A DNA stretch of 64,000 nucleotides from Thalassococcus arenae. GTDB taxonomy: Bacteria > Pseudomonadota > Alphaproteobacteria > Rhodobacterales > Rhodobacteraceae. The translations under genes were made by a program, and so were the position numbers. The notes beneath the pieces were generated by a model. The model saw only the letters and a list, made by a program, of their open reading frames with translations. It did no database searches and was not told the origin of the DNA. This document shows positions 1 to 7,115 of this stretch, in pieces. Location of the stretch: contig NZ_JAHRWL010000001.1 in assembly GCF_019104745.1 (NCBI RefSeq), positions 1,097,001-1,161,000 on the forward strand, in the 5' to 3' direction. Positions within the stretch are counted from its first letter, which is position 1. Each line of letters begins with the position of its first letter.

Positions 1-228
1 GGCCAGCGCCAGGTGTTCCCGTGTCAGCCCTCGTGCGTCGGCGGCGCCCGAGGAAACCAGCGGCAGCGCCTGGATCATTTTGGCCGAAGACCGCGGCAAA
101 ACCACCGCATCGGGATCGCCCCAAGCCTGCACGATGCCACCGTCGGCATCGCAGATCACGACATGTCCGCTGTGTTCACTTTCCACGAAGGGGCCACGAT
201 GGATCTCGGCCAACAAAGCAGCGGACAT
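1..228 (-). CDS. L-asparaginase II family protein, N-terminal fragment
   Basis: Only the first 76 codons lie in the window; the gene runs off the left edge with the frame open. The ATG at 228 follows a GAGGT ribosome-binding site. The N-terminus (residues 5-75) carries the pattern typical of the asparaginase II family (Pfam Asparaginase_II): a VESEHSGHVVICDADG block, then GDPDAVVLPRSSAKMIQALPL, in which the RSSAK segment matches the conserved part around the family's nucleophile region. The family is thought to hydrolyse L-asparagine in the cytoplasm. The catalytic C-terminal part cannot be judged here. It is divergent from the IalB-family gene that starts at 397. Confidence 0.75.
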   Translation of the reverse strand, partial: MSAALLAEIHRGPFVESEHSGHVVICDADGGIVQAWGDPDAVVLPRSSAKMIQALPLVSSGAADARGLTREHLALA

Positions 229-396
229 GGCGACCTCACAAACAGGCGAATATCTGCCAACAGGGCTTTCGCCGACGGCATTTTTCAGGGTAAAGTCCCG
301 CCGTCCAGAAGAAAAGGGTTGCGCCCGGAAAACGACCGGCACAGGTCTGATGACACCGGAGCGCGTTGAGGCACGGAAGGCTTGGAGGCTGCAGGT

Positions 397-930
397 ATGA
401 TGTCAGGGTTTGGGCGGTTGGTCGCTGCGGGCGCTATGGTTTTCGCGGGCGCTGCAGCACAGGCACAGGAGTCGAGCACCAACCGCGTCGATGCGATGAC
501 GGACTGGTCGGTGTTCGAGGGCGAAAGCCCCAAGGAATGCTGGGCCGTGACGACATTCAAGGAAAGCGTGAACACCGATGCCGCGGGCAATATCAAGGCG
601 GTGCAGCGGGGCGAGATCCTGTTGATGGTCTTCTTTCGCCCGGGCGAGGACGTGACCGGCCAGGTCGCCTTTACCGGCGGCTATCCCTTTGCACCGGGAT
701 CGACCGTGAACGCCAATGTCAGCGGCACCGAGTTCGAGCTGTTCACCGAGGGCGAATGGGCCTGGCCCGCCACGCCACAGGACGATGCCCGCCTGGTGAC
801 GGCGATGAAGCGTGGCGCCGACGCGGTGCTGACCGCCCGGTCCAGCCGCGGCACGATCACCAAGGACACGTTCTCGCTGCTGGGCTTCACGGCAGCGGTG
901 GAAGACGCCGCCAAGCGCTGCGGCGGCTGA
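397..930 (+). CDS. Invasion-associated locus B (IalB) family secreted protein
   Basis: This is a 177-residue protein. The start was placed at the ATG at 397 because a GGAGG lies 8 bases upstream (384-388); an upstream TTG at 382 would sit before that site. The N-terminus is a clean Sec signal peptide ending in AGAAAQA, so the product is periplasmic or exported. The mature part (PKECWAV, then FFRPGED, FTGGYPFAPGS and a C-terminal AAKRCGG) fits the IalB family, with two cysteines that probably form one disulfide. The family is named after Bartonella IalB, but in free-living Rhodobacteraceae the role is unknown. The gene stands alone, followed by a two-hairpin element at 941-1000. Confidence 0.8.
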   Translation: MMSGFGRLVAAGAMVFAGAAAQAQESSTNRVDAMTDWSVFEGESPKECWAVTTFKESVNTDAAGNIKAVQRGEILLMVFFRPGEDVTGQVAFTGGYPFAPGSTVNANVSGTEFELFTEGEWAWPATPQDDARLVTAMKRGADAVLTARSSRGTITKDTFSLLGFTAAVEDAAKRCGG

Positions 931-940
931 GGCCGGTTTC

Positions 941-1000
941 GGGGGCTCTGCCCCCGTCGCCTTCGGCGACTCCCCCGGGATATTTTCGAACCAGAGAAGG
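941..1000 (+). repeat. Tandem hairpins plus TATTTTCGAA..AGAGAAG box downstream of the IalB gene
   Basis: Directly after the IalB gene are two perfect hairpins: GGGGG/CCCCC at 941-955 and GTCGCC/GGCGAC at 956-970. They are followed by a TATTTTCGAACCAGAGAAG box at 981-999. The box resembles the GCGTATTTnnAAAAGAGAAGAAG boxes at 27827, 41428 and 51606, all of which also lie downstream of genes. I read this as a member of a genus- or family-level 3'-end repeat family, which may act in transcription termination or mRNA 3'-end protection. Confidence 0.6.
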
Positions 1001-1090
1001 ACCGGACCCGCATTGCCGGGCAGCGCGGTCTTTTGATTTTCGGCGCCGATGCTATATGCAGCGGGTCTCGATTCCCTGACCAGGTGTTCC

Positions 1091-2266
1091 ATGACCGCCA
1101 AGGCGCCCATCACCCAGGACGTGCTGACCATTCCGCGCAAGCTGCCGGAAGGGCCCGTCAATCTTGTCGGGCTGACCCGCGACGGGCTGCGCGACGCGCT
1201 GCTGTCGGTGGGCACGCCGGAGAAGCAGGCCAAGATGCGTGTGGGCCAGATCTGGCAATGGATCTACCATTGGGGCGTGCGGGACTTTTCGGACATGACG
1301 AACCTGTCCAAGGAGTATCGCGCGCTGCTGGCCGAGCATTTCGTCATCGCCCTGCCCGAGATCGTGTCGAAGCAGGTCAGCGCCGATGGCACGCGCAAAT
1401 ACCTGGTGCGCATCGCCGGCGGCCACGAGGTGGAGACGGTCTATATCCCCGAGGCCGATCGCGGCACGCTGTGCATCAGTTCGCAGGTCGGCTGCACGCT
1501 GACCTGTTCGTTCTGTCACACCGGCACGCAGAAACTGGTGCGCAACCTGACGGCGGGCGAGATCGTCGGCCAGGTCATGCTGGCGCGTGACGATCTGGGC
1601 GAATGGCCCGAGCCCGGTGCGCCCAAGGACGAAACCCGGCTGCTGTCCAACATCGTCCTGATGGGCATGGGAGAGCCGCTGTACAATTTCGAATCCGTGC
1701 GCGACGCGATGAAGATCGCGATGGACGGCGAGGGCATCGCCCTGTCGCGGCGGCGGATCACCCTGTCGACCAGCGGCGTGGTGCCCGAGATCGCGCGTTG
1801 CGCCGAAGAGATCGGTTGCCTGATGGCGGTGTCCTTTCATGCCACCACCGACGAGGTGCGGGACAAGCTGGTGCCGATCAACAAGCGCTGGAACATCAAG
1901 GCGCTTCTGGATGCGCTGCGCGAGTATCCGAGGCTGTCGAATTCCGAACGCATCACCTTTGAATACGTGATGCTGAAGGGCGTGAACGACAGCGACGCCG
2001 ATGCGCGTCGGCTGGTCAAACTGATTGCGGGAATCCCTGCCAAGATCAACCTGATCCCGTTCAACGAATGGCCCGGTGCGCCCTATGAACGGTCGGATTG
2101 GGAACGGATCGAGGCGTTTGCCGATATCGTGTACAAGGCCGGCTATGCCAGCCCGATCCGCACCCCGCGGGGCGAGGACATCATGGCCGCCTGCGGCCAG
2201 TTGAAATCAGCCACCGAACGCGCCCGCAAGAGCCGCGCCGAGATTGCGGCCGAAGCCGGGTTGTAG
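1091..2266 (+). CDS. rlmN: 23S rRNA (adenine(2503)-C(2))-methyltransferase RlmN
   Basis: RlmN is a radical-SAM enzyme that methylates C2 of A2503 in 23S rRNA and of A37 in some tRNAs. The 391-residue product has the radical-SAM cysteines C135-x3-C139-x2-C142 in the segment [12 protein letters not shown], a GMGEPLYN motif that binds SAM, and conserved cysteines C128 and C368 (AACGQL), the latter fitting the methyl-carrying Cys of the family. The ATG at 1091 was chosen over an in-frame upstream start at 1049 because [10 protein letters not shown] gives the usual family length and an AGGTG lies just upstream. It is a monocistronic housekeeping gene. Confidence 0.95.
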   Translation: MTAKAPITQDVLTIPRKLPEGPVNLVGLTRDGLRDALLSVGTPEKQAKMRVGQIWQWIYHWGVRDFSDMTNLSKEYRALLAEHFVIALPEIVSKQVSADGTRKYLVRIAGGHEVETVYIPEADRGTLCISSQVGCTLTCSFCHTGTQKLVRNLTAGEIVGQVMLARDDLGEWPEPGAPKDETRLLSNIVLMGMGEPLYNFESVRDAMKIAMDGEGIALSRRRITLSTSGVVPEIARCAEEIGCLMAVSFHATTDEVRDKLVPINKRWNIKALLDALREYPRLSNSERITFEYVMLKGVNDSDADARRLVKLIAGIPAKINLIPFNEWPGAPYERSDWERIEAFADIVYKAGYASPIRTPRGEDIMAACGQLKSATERARKSRAEIAAEAGL

Positions 2267-2301
2267 GCGCCCGGGGCGATTTCGTTCTGGATGGGTCTGG
2301 C

Positions 2302-3027
2302 CTAGTCCGATCCCGTACCCACCGGATCATGGCTCAGTGCCTCTGGCTGGTAGTGCCGTTCCATTGCCGTCCGGCCGATGGCGCAATGGGCCAGCGCCGT
2401 GTCGACCGCCAGTGCCGCGTCTTGCTGTTCGATGGCGCGGATCAGATCGTCGTGTTGCTGCGCGGCTTTCTTGAGCGCTTTCCGGTCTTTCTTGGAAGCG
2501 GCACGATGCAGCGGTAGCAGCAGACGGGTTTCGTCGATCAGAAGCCGTGTCAGGGCGGTCGAAAGATAGGGGTTATCCGCCATCTCGCCGATCGACAGGT
2601 GCAGGCGATGATCCAGCAGCACAGCCTGTCCCACCGCTTCGGCGGATTCGCCGGCGAGGGCCGCGAGATACTCCGCCTGAATTTCCCGTGCGGCATCCAG
2701 CTGGTATGGCCGGCGGGCCTCGGCCGCCAGACGGGCCAGCGTCGCATGGATCATCGGTGCCGTGCGCAACACGGCACGCAACGCGTCGATACTCAGCGGC
2801 GCGACCCGGGCGCCGCGGTTCTGTTCCAGCCGGACGAACCCGTCGCCGGCCAGACGCTGGAACACTTCGCGCAATGGCGTTCGCGACAGAGCGTACTCGG
2901 CGGCGATGCGGGTTTCGTCCAGATCGGTTCCGGGTGCGAGTTCGCAGCTCAGGATACGCGCCCGCAAGTCGGTGTGGCAGATGTCCTTCGGGCTTTTCGG
3001 CAACAGAGCAATCCCTGCATACGGCAT
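2302..3027 (-). CDS. GntR-family transcriptional regulator with FCD domain
   Basis: The 241-residue protein has an N-terminal winged helix (about residues 12-75; SRTPLREVFQRLAGDGFVRL is the recognition region) and an alpha-helical FCD ligand domain (about 85-215), including DHRLHLSIGEMADN, which carries the Asp/His residues used for metal or ligand binding in FadR-subgroup proteins. FCD regulators commonly repress adjacent catabolic genes and respond to small organic acids. Its start codon lies inside a 7-bp inverted repeat (3016-3034), which suggests autoregulation. It is transcribed in the same direction as the BKACE gene upstream of it, so it probably controls the catabolic island from 3062 to 11607. 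Confidence 0.9.
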   Translation of the reverse strand: MPYAGIALLPKSPKDICHTDLRARILSCELAPGTDLDETRIAAEYALSRTPLREVFQRLAGDGFVRLEQNRGARVAPLSIDALRAVLRTAPMIHATLARLAAEARRPYQLDAAREIQAEYLAALAGESAEAVGQAVLLDHRLHLSIGEMADNPYLSTALTRLLIDETRLLLPLHRAASKKDRKALKKAAQQHDDLIRAIEQQDAALAVDTALAHCAIGRTAMERHYQPEALSHDPVGTGSD

Positions 3028-3034
3028 GTATGCA
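3016..3034. promoter_or_regulatory. Probable GntR operator, TGCATAC-N5-GTATGCA
   Basis: A perfect 7-bp inverted repeat with a 5-base spacer overlaps the start codon of the GntR/FCD gene. Operators of FCD-subfamily regulators are typically short palindromes built around GTATAC or similar halves, so this is a good candidate for an autoregulatory site. I did not find a second clear copy in front of the threonate-dehydrogenase-like or FAD-oxidoreductase genes. Confidence 0.5.
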
Positions 3035-3061
3035 AAACCTAGACCGCGACGATGCGGCTGG

Positions 3062-3898
3062 TCAATCCGCCGGCCTCAGACCCAGAATCTCTCGTGCCTG
3101 CTTTACGCTCGCCACGGGGCGCGCCAGCTTTTCGCATAGCGCCACCGTTCGGCGAACCAGCGCCGCGTTGGACGGCGCAAGCGTATCGCGGTCGATGCGG
3201 ATGTTGTCCTCGAGCCCCGTGCGGGCGTGTCCACCCGCCGCGATCGCCCATTCGTTCACCATAAGTTGGCCGGGGCCGACACCCGCAGCGCACCAGGGCG
3301 CATCCGGACCGAACAGCCGATGCACCGTGTGCACGTAGAAATCGAACACCTCGCGATCGACGGGCATGGCGTTCTTCACGCCCATGACGAACTGCACATA
3401 TGGCGTATCCGCGATCTCGCCCGCGTCATGCAGTTTCCTGGCCTGGAAGATGTGGGACAGGTCGAAGGCCTCGATCTCGGGCTTGATGTCGTATTTGCGC
3501 ATCTCGGACGCCAGCCAGGCCACCAGGTCGGGCGGGTTCTCGTAGACGCGCGTGGGAAAATTGTTCGACCCCACCGACAGCGACGCCATGTCGGGTCGCA
3601 GCGGCAGCATACCGCCGCGCGCCTGCCCCGCGCCCGACCGTCCGCCGGTGGACATCTGGAAGATCATGCCGGGGCAGTGTTTCGCGACCGCCTCTTGCAG
3701 GCGGGCGAACCGGTCGGGGTCGGAGCTTGGCGTGCCGTCCTCGAGCCGCACATGGGCATGGCAGATCGCGGCGCCCGCCTCGAATGCCTCATGCGTGCTT
3801 TCGACCTGTTCGTCGATGGTGATCGGCACCGCCGGATTGTCGGCCTTTTGCGGAACGGATCCGGTGATGGCGACGCAGATGATGCAGGGATCGGACAT
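3062..3898 (-). CDS. Beta-keto acid cleavage enzyme (BKACE, DUF849 family)
   Basis: The product has 278 residues; the ATG at 3898 follows GCGAGGTG. BKACE enzymes are Zn-dependent TIM barrels that condense a beta-keto acid with acetyl-CoA to give acetoacetate and a new CoA ester (the founding member is 3-keto-5-aminohexanoate cleavage enzyme of lysine fermentation). The Zn-binding HAH motif is visible at H47 and H49 (ICHAHVR), and GLEDN near residue 232 supplies the conserved Glu. The beta-keto substrate differs between subfamilies and cannot be told from the sequence. It lies between its likely regulator (GntR) and the divergent dehydrogenase/isomerase pair, so its substrate is probably made by that cluster. 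Confidence 0.88.
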   Translation of the reverse strand: MSDPCIICVAITGSVPQKADNPAVPITIDEQVESTHEAFEAGAAICHAHVRLEDGTPSSDPDRFARLQEAVAKHCPGMIFQMSTGGRSGAGQARGGMLPLRPDMASLSVGSNNFPTRVYENPPDLVAWLASEMRKYDIKPEIEAFDLSHIFQARKLHDAGEIADTPYVQFVMGVKNAMPVDREVFDFYVHTVHRLFGPDAPWCAAGVGPGQLMVNEWAIAAGGHARTGLEDNIRIDRDTLAPSNAALVRRTVALCEKLARPVASVKQAREILGLRPAD

Positions 3899-4014
3899 GG
3901 GGCACCTCGCTGGATTGGCACGCATCCTATGAGCCGCACGCTCGGAATCGCAAGTCGGGCCCATTGCGTTTCGGCGCGCACTGCGGTCAGGTCGTGAAAA
4001 CGGGGAGGGTTCAG

Positions 4015-4911
4015 ATGACACGGAACGTCGCGGTATTCGGCCTTGGGTCGATGGGGTTCGGCATGGCGCAATCGCTGCTGCGCGCCGGACACGGAACACA
4101 CGGCTTCGACGTCGTCCCGGCAGCCGAAGCGCGTTTTCGCGCCGAAGGCGGTGCCCCGGGATCGGTGGCAGAGGTGGCGGGCACGCTGGATGCGGTGGTG
4201 GTCGTGGTGCTGAACGCGGCGCAGACCGAAGCCGTGCTGTTCGGCGCAGAGGCGATCGTGCCGCGTCTGAAAAAGGGCGCGGTGGTCATGGCCTGCGCCA
4301 CCGTCCCGCCGGATTTCGCCCGCGCCATGGCGGCACGTAGCGCCGAACACGGTGTGCACTACCTCGACGCGCCGATCTCGGGCGGATCGGTCAAGGCCGC
4401 GCAGGGCGCGCTGTCGATCATGGCATCGGGCAGCGAAGACGCCTTTGCCGCCGCGCGCCCGGTGCTGGATGCCTGTGCCGCGACCGTCTTCGAACTGGGC
4501 GAAGCCGGTGCCGGATCGGCGATGAAGGCGGTGAACCAGCTGCTGGCAGGTGTGCATATCGCGGCGATGGCCGAGGCGCTGACATTCGGCATGACGCAGG
4601 GCGTCAGTCCTGACAAGTTCGTCGAGGTGATCAGCCAATGCGCCGGCACCAGCTGGATGCTGGAGAACCGCGCGCCGCATATAGTGGCGGGCGACTACAC
4701 ACCGCACAGCCAGGTGAATATCTGGCCCAAGGACCTGGGCATCGTGCTGGACATCGCGCGGGCGTCGAATTTCAGCGCGCCGATCACGGCGGCGGCGTTG
4801 CAGCAATTCCTGGCCGCGGCGGGCATGGGGCTCGGGCGCGAGGACGACGCGGCGGTGGCCAAGGTCTATGCGCGCAATGCCGGGCTGACCCTGCCGGGGC
4901 AAGAGGCATGA
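4015..4911 (+). CDS. ltnD: L-threonate dehydrogenase-like NAD(P)-dependent oxidoreductase
   Basis: A 298-residue beta-hydroxyacid dehydrogenase. It has an N-terminal Rossmann motif GLGSMGFGMA (residues 9-18), the family signature DAPISGG (118-124) and the catalytic lysine K171 in GSAMKAVNQ. Within the family the closest remembered pattern is L-threonate dehydrogenase LtnD, which oxidises L-threonate to 2-oxo-tetronate. The call is supported by the next gene, which overlaps by four bases and looks like 2-oxo-tetronate isomerase. The usual partners OtnK (kinase) and OtnC (aldolase) are absent from the window, so the real substrate may be a different hydroxyacid. The start at 4015 has a strong GGGGAGGG five bases upstream. 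Confidence 0.75.
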   Translation: MTRNVAVFGLGSMGFGMAQSLLRAGHGTHGFDVVPAAEARFRAEGGAPGSVAEVAGTLDAVVVVVLNAAQTEAVLFGAEAIVPRLKKGAVVMACATVPPDFARAMAARSAEHGVHYLDAPISGGSVKAAQGALSIMASGSEDAFAAARPVLDACAATVFELGEAGAGSAMKAVNQLLAGVHIAAMAEALTFGMTQGVSPDKFVEVISQCAGTSWMLENRAPHIVAGDYTPHSQVNIWPKDLGIVLDIARASNFSAPITAAALQQFLAAAGMGLGREDDAAVAKVYARNAGLTLPGQEA

Positions 4912-5666
4912 AGTTCTCGGCCAATCTCGGCTTTCTCTGGTCCGACCGACCCCTGCCCGACGCGATCCGCGCCGCCAAGGCGGCTGGGTTCGATGCGGTG
5001 GAATGCCACTGGCCCTATGCCGTGCCTGCGGCAGAGGTGAAGGCGGCGCTGGACGAAACCGGCCTGCCGATGCTGGGGCTGAACACGTCGCGCGGGAACG
5101 TCGCAGGTGGTGAAAACGGGCTGAGCGCCCTGCCCGGGCGCGAAACCGACGCCCGCGCCGCGATCGACGAAGCGCTGGCCTATGCATCGGCGGTCGGCGC
5201 CAGCGCGGTGCACGTGATGGCCGGGTTCGCCCGTGAGGCCGAGGCTCACAGGACCTTCACCGCAAACCTGCGCTACGCCTGCGCGCAGGCGCCAGAGGGT
5301 GTAACGCTGCTGATCGAGCCGCTGAACCGCCACGACGCACCGGGCTATTTCCTGCAGACCACCGATCAGGCGCTTGTGATCATCGACGAGATCGGCGCGC
5401 CGAACCTGAAGCTGATGTTCGACTGCTACCATGTCGGCCGGACCGAGGGCGATATCGTGACGCGGCTGAAAGACCTGCTGCCCGTGGTCGGGCATATCCA
5501 GTTCGCCAGCGTGCCGGATCGTGCCGCGCCCGACCGGGGCGAGGTCAATTATGCGTTCGTCTTCGACACGATCCGGCGGATCGGCTGGGACAACCCCCTG
5601 GGCGCGGAATACAAGCCCGGCGGCCCGACGGACGCCACTCTGGGCTGGATGGCCGCCTATCGATAG
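4908..5666 (+). CDS. otnI: Hydroxypyruvate isomerase / 2-oxo-tetronate isomerase family protein
   Basis: A 252-residue xylose-isomerase-like TIM barrel of the Hyi/OtnI family. Typical motifs are visible: IEPLNRHDAPGYFL with a metal-binding Glu, MFDCYHVGRTEGD, HIQFASVPDRAAPDRGEVNY and GAEYKPGG. Family members interconvert hydroxypyruvate and tartronate semialdehyde, or the two 2-oxo/3-oxo-tetronates of acid-sugar catabolism. The ATG overlaps the stop of the dehydrogenase gene (ATGA), so the two are translationally coupled and probably act in sequence. A 170-base gap separates it from the FAD oxidoreductase gene. Which of the two isomerase activities applies is not decided by sequence alone. 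Confidence 0.78.
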   Translation: MKFSANLGFLWSDRPLPDAIRAAKAAGFDAVECHWPYAVPAAEVKAALDETGLPMLGLNTSRGNVAGGENGLSALPGRETDARAAIDEALAYASAVGASAVHVMAGFAREAEAHRTFTANLRYACAQAPEGVTLLIEPLNRHDAPGYFLQTTDQALVIIDEIGAPNLKLMFDCYHVGRTEGDIVTRLKDLLPVVGHIQFASVPDRAAPDRGEVNYAFVFDTIRRIGWDNPLGAEYKPGGPTDATLGWMAAYR

Positions 5667-5836
5667 CAAGCGGCGTTCGCGATCGGGTCGGTGCAGCGCC
5701 GCAAGACGCGCGGTTATCGCCGACGCCCCGCGCAGCCCAGAGACCATGTCGACCGGTGTCGAGTTGACGCGCCTTTGGGCCTGCTGCACGCTTGCCCGGT
5801 GACCGGCGCGAGCCGTTCCGAAACGGGGGCTCTTGG

Positions 5837-7111
5837 ATGGATCGAAACGGCGCGATCTCGTTGTGGGACACCTCTGCCGCCGAAGAGGACTACACGAACG
5901 ACACGCTGGGCGACGGCCCCGTCGACGTCGCGATCGTGGGCGGCGGGTATACCGGGTTGTCCACGGCTCTTCACTGCGCCGAAAAAGGGCTTTCGGCGCT
6001 GGTTCTTGAGGCCGAACATATCGGCTATGGCGGTTCGGGCCGAAGCGTCGGGCTGGTCAATGCCGGGGTCTGGCATCCGCCCGCGAAGGTACGGCAGGCC
6101 CTTGGCGACCACTACGGCCCCCGCTTCGTGGCGCAGTTCGGCGATGCGCCGCGGATGGTTTTCGACCTGATCGAGAAGCACCAGATCCGTTGCGAAGCAA
6201 CGCGGACCGGCACACTTCACGCCGCGCACGCACCGTCGGGATTTGCCGATCTGCAGGCGCGGTTCGCGGAATGGGACCGCCTCGGCGCTCCGGTGCAGCT
6301 GTTGGACCCGAGCGAGATGGCCGAGAAAACCGGAACCAAAGCCTTTTTCGGCGGGCTGCTGGATCATCGGGCCGGCACCATCAATCCGATGGGGTATTGC
6401 CGCGGGCTGGCACGGGCGGCGCGCGGCGCCGGCGCCAGGATCAGCACCAGTGTCCGGGCCAAGAAGCTGCTCAGCGACGGGGATGGCTGGATCGTCGAAA
6501 CCGACCGGGGTCACGTAAAGGCGAAATCCGTCGTGCTGGGCACCAACGCCTATACCGACGGGCTATGGCCGAACCTCAAGGCCGTCTTCACCACGATCCA
6601 TTATTTCCAGTTGGCGACCGAACCGCTGGGTGACCGGATCGCGTCCATCCTGCCGGAACGGCAGGGGTTGTGGGATACCGGGCAGGTCATGTTCTCTTTG
6701 CGCCGCGACATGTCGGACCGCCTTGTCATCGGATCGATGGGAACGGTGATCGGCAAGGTGGGTTCGGGCCTGTCGCGCCGTTGGGCGCGCAAGAAGCTGG
6801 GCCGTCTGTTCCCCGATCTTGGGCCTGTCGAGTTCGAATCGGCCTGGCATGGGCAGATCGCGATGACACCGGACCACCTGCCGCGGATCTACAACCTGGA
6901 CCGGGGGCTTTACACGGCGATCGGCTACAACGGCCGAGGCATCACCACGGGGACGCTGTTCGGCAAGGCCATCGCGGGCTTGCTGACCGGTGGGCATCCG
7001 GCCGACCTGCCCTTGCCGATCGCGGACATGCAGACCGTGCTTGCCGCCCCGATCCGATCCCGGCTGTACCAAACCGCCTTTACCGCCACCCAAATCCTGA
7101 GAAGCATCTGA
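5837..7111 (+). CDS. FAD-dependent oxidoreductase of the DAO family (amine/amino-acid oxidase-like)
   Basis: The 424-residue protein has a dinucleotide-binding GGGYTG motif (residues 35-40) in VDVAIVGGGYTGLSTAL and the C-terminal pattern IGYNGRGITTGTLFGKAIAGLL that closes the FAD site in the glycine-oxidase/gamma-glutamylputrescine-oxidase (PuuB/OrdL) branch. Such enzymes oxidise secondary or primary amines of small metabolites. The start at 5837 gives the usual short N-terminal extension; GGGGGCTCTTGG lies just upstream. It is the first gene of a tight operon with hydantoinase A and B subunits (4-base gap to hyuA) and an SDR, which suggests that it works on the same nitrogenous compound. The substrate is unknown. 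Confidence 0.8.
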   Translation: MDRNGAISLWDTSAAEEDYTNDTLGDGPVDVAIVGGGYTGLSTALHCAEKGLSALVLEAEHIGYGGSGRSVGLVNAGVWHPPAKVRQALGDHYGPRFVAQFGDAPRMVFDLIEKHQIRCEATRTGTLHAAHAPSGFADLQARFAEWDRLGAPVQLLDPSEMAEKTGTKAFFGGLLDHRAGTINPMGYCRGLARAARGAGARISTSVRAKKLLSDGDGWIVETDRGHVKAKSVVLGTNAYTDGLWPNLKAVFTTIHYFQLATEPLGDRIASILPERQGLWDTGQVMFSLRRDMSDRLVIGSMGTVIGKVGSGLSRRWARKKLGRLFPDLGPVEFESAWHGQIAMTPDHLPRIYNLDRGLYTAIGYNGRGITTGTLFGKAIAGLLTGGHPADLPLPIADMQTVLAAPIRSRLYQTAFTATQILRSI

Positions 7112-7115
7112 CCCC

